Origin: an uncultured Shewanella sp.
GTDB lineage: Bacteria > Pseudomonadota > Gammaproteobacteria > Enterobacterales > Shewanellaceae
Reading direction: 5' to 3'
DNA: 64,000 bases
Assembly: GCF_947491715.1 (NCBI RefSeq)
Contig: NZ_CANLKR010000001.1
Span: 1-64,000 of the forward strand
Notes under the pieces: model-generated
Told to the model about the DNA's origin: nothing
Databases searched by the model: none
Seen by the model: only the letters and a program-made list of their open reading frames with translations
Position numbers and translations under genes: made by a program
Shown: in pieces, positions 58,098 through 64,000 of the stretch
Numbering within the stretch: the first letter of the stretch is position 1
Layout: each line of letters begins with the position of its first letter

Positions 58098-59348
58098 ATG
58101 GAAGAAATAACAACTATAAGCCAAACGGTATCTGAATTGAGATTTGCATTAGACACATTTTACTTTTTAATGTCAGGAGTATTGGTTATGTGGATGGCTG
58201 CAGGCTTTGCGATGCTTGAAGCTGGACTAGTTCGTTCAAAAAATACCACTGAAATTTTGACTAAGAATGTCTGTTTATATTCTCTTGCTTGCATCATGTT
58301 TTTACTGGTTGGCTATAACATTATGTACGTCAATAATGTCGAGGGTGGTTGGCTACCATCAGTGGCGATGTTCATCGGTGAGCAAGCAGATGAGGCTACA
58401 CATGCTTTAAGCAGTGATTTCTTCTTTCAGGTGGTCTTTGTTGCCACGGCAATGTCAATTGTGTCAGGGGCGGTAGCAGAGCGCATGAAACTTTGGGCAT
58501 TTTTATTGTTTACTGTAGTGATGACAGGCTTTATTTACCCAGTAGAAGGTTATTGGTCTTGGGGAGGTGGTTTTTTAGCCCAGTCAGGATTTGTTGACTT
58601 TGCAGGAAGTGGCATTGTTCATCTTGCTGGCGCCGCTGCGGCACTTTCAGGCGTATTATTATTAGGAGCAAGAAAAGGAAAATACGATGCCAAAGGGAAA
58701 GTGAATCCTATTCCTGGCTCAAATTTGCCCATGGCGACATTGGGTATGTTTATTTTATGGATGGGATGGTTTGGCTTTAATGGTGGATCGCAATTGATGA
58801 TTTCAGATCATACTAATGCAGAAGTGGTGGCGAAAATATTTGTGAATACCAATTCAGCAGCGGCATTTGGGGCTATTTCTGCCATGATAGTGTGTAAAAT
58901 GGTTTGGCGAAAAGTGGATTTAACCATGATTCTAAATGGCGCACTTGCTGGACTTGTGGCAATAACCGCTGATCCCGCTTCTCCTTCATTAATAGTGGCC
59001 GGACTCATTGGTCTACTTGCGGGTTTTGTGGTGATTTTTGCGATTATTGGCTTTGATCGTTGTCAAATTGATGATCCCGTTGGTGCGATTTCGGTGCATG
59101 GCGTGGGTGGTTTATTGGGATTACTCTTAGTGCCTTTATCGAATAATGAAGCCAGTTTTTTGGGGCAGTTATATGGGGCGAGTGTGATCTTTGCTTGGGT
59201 GTTTGTAACGGGTTCAGTGACTTGGATGGTGCTGAAGAAAACGGTGGGCATTCGAGTGAGTGCAGAACAAGAATATGATGGTTTAGATGTGTCTGATTGT
59301 GGTGTCTCTGCATATCCAGAATTCGTAGCAATGACTAATTCTCGTTGA
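58098..59348 (+). CDS. amtB: ammonium transporter AmtB
   Basis: Trimeric inner-membrane ammonium channel, about 416 residues with eleven helices. Signatures are MWMAAGFAMLEAGLVRSKN, DFAGSGIVHLAGAAAALSG (pore His), TLGMFILWMGWFGFNGGSQ and ISVHGVGGLLGLLL (second pore His). The start follows TTGGAG; no separate signal peptide is evident. It is co-transcribed with glnK and ends at a terminator shared with the convergent secreted protein gene. Confidence 0.95.
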   Translation: MEEITTISQTVSELRFALDTFYFLMSGVLVMWMAAGFAMLEAGLVRSKNTTEILTKNVCLYSLACIMFLLVGYNIMYVNNVEGGWLPSVAMFIGEQADEATHALSSDFFFQVVFVATAMSIVSGAVAERMKLWAFLLFTVVMTGFIYPVEGYWSWGGGFLAQSGFVDFAGSGIVHLAGAAAALSGVLLLGARKGKYDAKGKVNPIPGSNLPMATLGMFILWMGWFGFNGGSQLMISDHTNAEVVAKIFVNTNSAAAFGAISAMIVCKMVWRKVDLTMILNGALAGLVAITADPASPSLIVAGLIGLLAGFVVIFAIIGFDRCQIDDPVGAISVHGVGGLLGLLLVPLSNNEASFLGQLYGASVIFAWVFVTGSVTWMVLKKTVGIRVSAEQEYDGLDVSDCGVSAYPEFVAMTNSR

Positions 59349-59360
59349 TGGTGAATAAAA

Positions 59361-59390
59361 AATGGCTCTCGATAGAGAGCCATTGATTTT
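59361..59390. terminator. terminator between amtB and convergent gene
   Basis: The stem AATGGCTCTC/GAGAGCCATT with a GATA loop is followed by a moderate T-run on the plus strand. Confidence 0.85.
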
Positions 59391-59408
59391 AGATTGAGTG
59401 TGTTCAAT

Positions 59409-60716
59409 CTAATTAAAAATTAACGCTTGGGCTTGATAGCTTAACCTTGCCATTTGACTCTGATCTTTTAACTCCAGAGCAGATAAAGTGAAAGGTGCAT
59501 TAAGTCCTGATGCTTGGATGAGTTTTGGATCTAACATGAGTTTGAGTTGTGAGTTATCTGGTGTGAGCCAACTTGCAGCTTGTGTCGTTAAAATAGGTTG
59601 ATGTTGACCTGATTTATTTGTGCCATTGAAAACCGCACTGACTTCATAACGTCCTTCATTGGCGATATCAAGATTGAGTAACAGGTATTGAGCTTGTTGA
59701 TTTTGATAGATGACTTGGACTTGCTCAGTAATTTTTGCTGAATTAACAAAAGCTTTAAATGCTGTTTTGACTGTTCTCTCAACAGGTATGCCATTAACTT
59801 GCGTGTTAATATTGACTAAAATTTCACTTAACCCTGCATTGTGAGTGGATAGTGCAATATTATCAGGTAGATGTGCTTGCCAATGCTCTTGATGTAAACT
59901 GACTTTTAGCGGGGTTTGCTTACCTTGATTATTTTGTAAAAAGACCTGCGGAGAGAGTGTTTCATTACTTTGGCTTAAATCTAAATTAAAGCGAATAATA
60001 TCAGAGTGCTGATTGATAGCGATTGGCGCGCTTAAGCTTAGCTTAAAAGGTGAGTGCTTTTCTTTTACATTCATTAAATAACGACCTTCAGCGGGTAAAT
60101 TTTTTGTCACTTGAAGTCGATATTGTCCCGGTTTTGCATCATTGGATAAGGTTAATGCGCTGGAATTATCATTAAGACCTGCAGTGGCTAATGCATCGGC
60201 ATCCACCGTTGATTGAATAAGGGATAATGGTTTGTTTAATGAACCTTTTATTATGTTTTTGTTTTGTGGCGTGACAATAATGTCATCAGGTGAAATGGTA
60301 TCGGAGAGATTTAGGCTTGTGAGTGTGTCATGCCTTGGTGCGATTCGAATTATGCTGTTGGTTTGACTGATGCTAAAGATTATTCCTTGATTTAACTGCT
60401 CTCCCGTGACAATTTTCCAATATTGATCGCTTTGGCTGGTTTGGGTTGTTACGGGGGTAAAGTGTTTTTGATTAGAGGCCTTTGAGACATAACTGGCATA
60501 TTGTCGATGTGTGTTGATTGGCGGAAGGCTACTTGTTTGCAGCGAACTTGAATAAAGATCGTCCGCAGTTGGCGTGGATAAGGTCAATGTTTGACTGATG
60601 ATTGCTGCGTCTACTGTGTTATTATTTTGGCTATCTATGGCAGAAGCGATCGGTGAAATCGCCAATGGATAGCTTAGTACAAGAAAAACCCGAGCAAATC
60701 TAATGAGTGATGGCAT
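59409..60716 (-). CDS. secreted DUF4785-like protein
   Basis: Secreted protein of 435 residues with a signal peptide (VLSYPLAISPIASA). The rest is beta-rich, with no enzyme motif that I recognise. Ordered segments such as LLNLDIANEGRYEVSAVFNGTN and GQYRLQVTKNLPAEGRYLMNVKE look like Ig/Fn3-like domains. I recall such proteins in Shewanella labelled DUF4785, but that name is tentative. AGGAAAGC precedes the start. It lies 10 bases downstream of the lipase-like gene, so the two are probably expressed together; a chaperone or binding role for the lipase is conceivable but unproven. Confidence 0.65.
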   Translation of the reverse strand: MPSLIRFARVFLVLSYPLAISPIASAIDSQNNNTVDAAIISQTLTLSTPTADDLYSSSLQTSSLPPINTHRQYASYVSKASNQKHFTPVTTQTSQSDQYWKIVTGEQLNQGIIFSISQTNSIIRIAPRHDTLTSLNLSDTISPDDIIVTPQNKNIIKGSLNKPLSLIQSTVDADALATAGLNDNSSALTLSNDAKPGQYRLQVTKNLPAEGRYLMNVKEKHSPFKLSLSAPIAINQHSDIIRFNLDLSQSNETLSPQVFLQNNQGKQTPLKVSLHQEHWQAHLPDNIALSTHNAGLSEILVNINTQVNGIPVERTVKTAFKAFVNSAKITEQVQVIYQNQQAQYLLLNLDIANEGRYEVSAVFNGTNKSGQHQPILTTQAASWLTPDNSQLKLMLDPKLIQASGLNAPFTLSALELKDQSQMARLSYQAQALIFN

Positions 60717-60726
60717 GGTCGCTTTC

Positions 60727-61584
60727 CTAAATGTGTTGACGAAGTAAAGTGTCTAAATTGAAGCAGGTACGACGGCTTTGTTGATGGCTTAAAGGCTCAC
60801 TATCATGGGTTTTATTGATGTCTAAAAACCACACTGTGCCAGCCGCATTTTGAGATTGGCAATCTAAAAAGCCGTCGGAACAATCATCGAGCCAATTTTG
60901 AGTGGTTTCCAGTGCGACTTGGTTGGCATAACCACCACAGTAGCTGTCATTATCCCATACTGCTGAGCTGACATCTGAGCCAATGACGGCTTCAAAAGGC
61001 TTTAATGTTGCAGGGCGATTTTGCGTGCCATAGAGCCAAGTTTCGTTATAAAAGTCCATCCAGCTGACTTGTTGCTGCTTAACGGCATCACTTTTATAGC
61101 CTAATAACCAACCTACGGCTTGTTCAAAAACATTACCTGCGATGGCCGCATCGGCGAGGGGAGTTCCGCCACTGGATGGGGCTAATGCAATCACATTACT
61201 CGTTGCATCAATGATGGGGCCATAGCTGGGATCCCAAGTAGGATTTGATAAAATCCAGCGGGCAATATTTCCACCGTTGGAATGTGTGATCATGATCAAG
61301 TCATCAATATTATTATTTGTGATAAAGTCATTAAGTTGATTAGCTAAACAACCAGCAGCAGTGTCATCCCACATGTATTGATCAAAGTCACAGTTGATGA
61401 CAGTGTATTGACTCGGGTTATTGAGTCCTTGTCGAACAGAGTCAATAAATTCGGCGGTCCAATAATCGTCAAGGGCATTGGTTTGTTTACCTGTTCCATG
61501 AACAAAAGCAAGGCCTTTTTCGGCATAACTTGTGGAACAAATAGTGATCAGACTGAGCAGTAATAAGGTGTTGAATATCTTCAT
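60727..61584 (-). CDS. secreted lipase-like alpha/beta-hydrolase
   Basis: Secreted protein of 285 residues with a signal peptide (SLITICSTSYA). The alpha/beta-hydrolase features are LAFVHGTGKQ (oxyanion loop), LIMITHSNGGNIARWIL with the nucleophilic Ser, and later NAAGTVWFLDINKTHDSEPLSH carrying candidate acid and His. Several Cys residues suggest disulphides. Substrate is probably a lipid or ester. First gene of a two-gene unit with the DUF4785-like protein. Confidence 0.8.
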   Translation of the reverse strand: MKIFNTLLLLSLITICSTSYAEKGLAFVHGTGKQTNALDDYWTAEFIDSVRQGLNNPSQYTVINCDFDQYMWDDTAAGCLANQLNDFITNNNIDDLIMITHSNGGNIARWILSNPTWDPSYGPIIDATSNVIALAPSSGGTPLADAAIAGNVFEQAVGWLLGYKSDAVKQQQVSWMDFYNETWLYGTQNRPATLKPFEAVIGSDVSSAVWDNDSYCGGYANQVALETTQNWLDDCSDGFLDCQSQNAAGTVWFLDINKTHDSEPLSHQQSRRTCFNLDTLLRQHI

Positions 61585-62352
61585 TGGCGTGTCTCATGTT
61601 ATTTTGATTGCAATGGGGTATTCGATCCATTAATTAGATGCCAACATATACATTCAATGATATAGAGGAGTGAGCAAGCACTGAATAGGGTAAAAAAGCG
61701 GCCACTTTTTTATTTTCAGTTTGTGAGTATGATTGCTCATCCTTAATATTGAATATGTTAGGGATGTAATTTAGGGAAAGCTAAAGTAAGAAGCTTTCTG
61801 AAGTACAGTGAAAATCCATTTTCTTGTATTTCACTGCGTTGTCCCTGTGTGACTGCAAGGTTCACGGGGATCTGGTTATTGCTTTCGCTAATATAAGATA
61901 GCTTGCAGCCATAACCTATCCATAACATTTTAAACACGCAAGAGCGATCTGCGGTACCTTAGTACTAGTTAAGCTAATTTAGCGCTGATGAATTTAGGGA
62001 TCTTGTTTTAAACAAGAATACAAAATTAATAATTACTTTTAAAATAGATTGGCTTACTTGCATTAAATCAGACAGGATTAATTTAAATATCATGGTTTAT
62101 TTTTTGATAGAAAATGAAATGAAAAATAAAGAAACTGACTGCAATAAAAGTATTATTAAAATTTATTGTGACCTCGAATACACAGCTTGAGATAAATGCT
62201 AAAGACTGAGTTATCTATCTACGATCCTATAGATTGTTGTTAACCAAAAAAGATTTGTGGTTTCATTTAATTAGCTTTTTAGTTGTATTTATATTTTGGG
62301 AAAAAGTGTTTCGTTAATGGTAGTCGGGGCGGATTGTTGAATCGATTTGAAT
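61585..62352. other. long intergenic region, no gene seen
   Basis: About 770 bases without a credible frame. A palindrome TCTTGTTTTAAACAAGA lies at 62001-62017, and the lipase promoter should lie near 61600-61700. Nothing else stands out. Confidence 0.55.
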
Positions 62353-62388
62353 CCTCTGAGATTATTTTGCTTATCTCAGAGGTTTTTA
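62353..62388. terminator. hairpin downstream of cytochrome c gene
   Basis: A perfect 10-bp stem CCTCTGAGAT/ATCTCAGAGG lies 17 bases after the cytochrome stop. The T-run is on the plus strand, so it is best as a terminator there and only partly for the minus-strand operon. Confidence 0.7.
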
Positions 62389-62398
62389 TTAAAGGTGG

Positions 62399-63739
62399 TT
62401 AATGTTTATCTTGTTGCATGTGTCCCTGACTATCTGGAGATAAATAGCCTTCTTTCTCAAGTTGCTGACGAATGTCTTTCACCATTTTTGTGTCAACAAC
62501 GGCCTCTGCTTGGTTACCCCAAGCCGCTCTTGCAAAGTTTACCAGCTCGGCCACTTGTTTATCTGAGACTTGGTTATTGAAGTTTGACATGGCCACAGAG
62601 CCTTTAGTTAGGCTTTGTTGTTTACTTGGCAAGCCTCTTAATATGACTGCAATCGCGTTAAAAGGTGAATGGGCGCTGAAGGTGCTATTGTTATTCAATG
62701 AAACCACTGCATTGGGTTTGCCTAGACCATCAATGCCGTGACAACCCGCACAGTAATTAACGTAAGTGTCGTATCCAGGAAGCGCTTTTTCACTGTCTGT
62801 GAGATAACGAGGTGCTTCTTGAATTGAACTTGATTTGATGCTGGTGGGGGAATTGACCTTATCAAGATCCAATAGATATGCAGATATGGCATTGAAGTCA
62901 TCTTGTGTCATGTGACTCAGACTGTGATTGACGACCATAAACATGCTATCAAAGGTGATCCCAAGTTTAGACTCCCCCTGCTTGAGAAATTGATTTAATT
63001 CTTCAACCGTCCAGCCCTGCCTTTTTAACTCGCCTGGAGTAATATTCATGGCATTCCAGCCCTCTAATATGGCGCCTTCTAAGGCTTTTTCAGGCTGCAT
63101 GGCAAAGGCGAAGTTTCTCGGTGTATGGCACTCACCACAGTGACCCGCTGCTTCAACAAAGTATTTACCTCGATTCCATTGTTCGCTTTTATTGGGATCA
63201 GGGATAAAATCATTGTCATCAAAGAAGAGTTGATTCCATCCTCCTAAGCCAAAGCGAATGTTGGCGGGGAAAATAAGATCGTTATTGATATTGGGAGTGG
63301 CAACGGGTTTAACCGATTGAAAGTAAGCCCACAGTGCATCCATATCAGTATCGTTTAATTTACGATAAGACGTATAAGGCATGGCAGGGTATAAATTACC
63401 TACATTTTTAGAGTAACCGTATTTGACGGCACGATAAAAATCTTCACGACTATACCCCCCAATACCATAGGTGGGATCGGGCGTAATATTGGTTGAATAA
63501 ATGTCGCCAAAAGGAGACGCAAAATGCACTCCACCGGCAAAAGATGGGCCATTGGGGGCGGTATGGCAAGCAACACAGTCGCCTTCAATCGCAACCTGAC
63601 GGCCACGTTCTATGAGAGCATCATTGCTGACGAGTTCACTTGATAATGGGTTAATGACGGCGTTTTTCCCACTGCCTAAATACACAAAAGTGAGCGCAAA
63701 AATACCGGCGATGAAGCCAATCATGATGATATTTTTCAT
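62399..63739 (-). CDS. membrane-anchored three-haem cytochrome c
   Basis: Periplasmic c-type cytochrome of 446 residues with an N-terminal membrane anchor (MIGFIAGIFALTFVYLG) and three haem sites: CVACH near residue 55, CGECH near 200 and CAGCH near 330. The domain order matches the cytochrome subunit of membrane-bound alcohol/aldehyde dehydrogenases, with LYPAMPYTSYRKLNDTDMDALWAYFQ typical. It would take electrons from the molybdenum hydroxylase encoded upstream and pass them to the respiratory chain. AGGAACACC lies before the start. The upstream gene ends 7 bases before it. Confidence 0.92.
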   Translation of the reverse strand: MKNIIMIGFIAGIFALTFVYLGSGKNAVINPLSSELVSNDALIERGRQVAIEGDCVACHTAPNGPSFAGGVHFASPFGDIYSTNITPDPTYGIGGYSREDFYRAVKYGYSKNVGNLYPAMPYTSYRKLNDTDMDALWAYFQSVKPVATPNINNDLIFPANIRFGLGGWNQLFFDDNDFIPDPNKSEQWNRGKYFVEAAGHCGECHTPRNFAFAMQPEKALEGAILEGWNAMNITPGELKRQGWTVEELNQFLKQGESKLGITFDSMFMVVNHSLSHMTQDDFNAISAYLLDLDKVNSPTSIKSSSIQEAPRYLTDSEKALPGYDTYVNYCAGCHGIDGLGKPNAVVSLNNNSTFSAHSPFNAIAVILRGLPSKQQSLTKGSVAMSNFNNQVSDKQVAELVNFARAAWGNQAEAVVDTKMVKDIRQQLEKEGYLSPDSQGHMQQDKH

Positions 63740-63746
63740 GGTGTTC

Positions 63747-64000
63747 CTATTGAATCAGCTCAGGTGTTGACAGAATTAAATTTTCCATGGCTTCGTAATA
63801 CTTGACATAACCCGTGCAGCGACAAACATGCTCACCTAAGTTATTTTCAAGTGATGCGCGTAATGCCGTTTTTTCAATGGGCTTTTGTTTAAGGGATTCA
63901 TAAAAGCCAACGGCTTCATTGACAAAACCTGAAGTACACCATCCACATTGAAATGAGAAATTTTCAATAAAGGCTTGTTGTACTGGGTGCAATACCACTT
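63747..64000 (-). CDS. [2Fe-2S] subunit of molybdopterin hydroxylase (truncated by window)
   Basis: C-terminal part of an iron-sulphur subunit of the xanthine dehydrogenase/aldehyde oxidase family, with QCGWCTSGF and CRCTGY binding the second [2Fe-2S] cluster. The N-terminal plant-ferredoxin-like domain lies beyond the window edge. The apparent GTG start at 63998 is almost certainly internal. Pairing with a three-haem cytochrome c suggests a periplasmic aldehyde or N-heterocycle oxidoreductase (isoquinoline-1-oxidoreductase type), whose large subunit should lie upstream, outside the window. Confidence 0.88.
   Translation of the reverse strand, partial: VVLHPVQQAFIENFSFQCGWCTSGFVNEAVGFYESLKQKPIEKTALRASLENNLGEHVCRCTGYVKYYEAMENLILSTPELIQ

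Overview
This window looks like chromosome from a marine-type gammaproteobacterium, most likely Shewanella or a close relative. That assignment is inferred from gene content and order, not from a database match. The supporting blocks are xerD-dsbC-recJ, a deformylase/COG3014/lpoB operon, slyX divergent from fkpA, glnK-amtB, a malQ-glgBXPCA glycogen cluster, and a subtilase with a GlyGly-CTERM tail. Most genes have moderate GC. The two reverse-transcriptase genes at 21.8-24.9 kb are visibly more AT-rich. No rRNA, tRNA, CRISPR array or insertion sequence was seen.

Layout. 1-5.4 kb: two tandem PhoA-family alkaline phosphatases, then a lipoprotein multicopper oxidase. 5.4-17.8 kb: a glycogen/maltodextrin operon (malQ, glgB, glgX, glgP, glgC, glgA). 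17.9-21 kb: a NYN-domain protein, an AraC regulator, a cupin protein and an EamA-type exporter with a 13-bp tandem repeat upstream. 21-25.9 kb: a small defence island. It has a pair of REP-like repeats, two overlapping reverse-transcriptase genes matching the architecture of defence-associated RT system type 3 (drt3a/drt3b), a candidate ncRNA carrying CACACACAC just downstream, and a YefM-YoeB toxin-antitoxin pair. 26.1-29.3 kb: a DUF4344-like metallopeptidase and a secreted M4 protease. 29.6-36.8 kb: a Cu/Ag-type RND efflux operon whose adaptor carries ten Met/His heptads and a CusF-like tail lacking the usual copper ligands. 37.3-41.2 kb: a 1288-residue secreted subtilase.

41.3-51.2 kb is mostly housekeeping: asnC, rluA, a spermidine-synthase-like protein, xerD, dsbC, recJ, rpiA, yedI, an EEP-family hydrolase, and a phosphoribosyltransferase with a structured leader. 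51.2-61.6 kb: a GDPD lipoprotein, the lpoB/COG3014/deformylase operon, slyX, fkpA, yacL, glnK-amtB with NtrC/sigma54 signals, and a secreted lipase-like protein with a downstream secreted partner. 62.4 kb to the end: a three-haem cytochrome c and the truncated iron-sulphur subunit of a molybdopterin hydroxylase.

The most interesting part is the DRT3-like locus with its candidate template RNA and adjoining toxin-antitoxin module. Next are the variable repeat before the EamA exporter and the unusual copper-efflux adaptor. Starts were moved inward from the longest reading frame where a Shine-Dalgarno sequence or signal peptide favoured it. All family assignments are by eye and were not checked by search.
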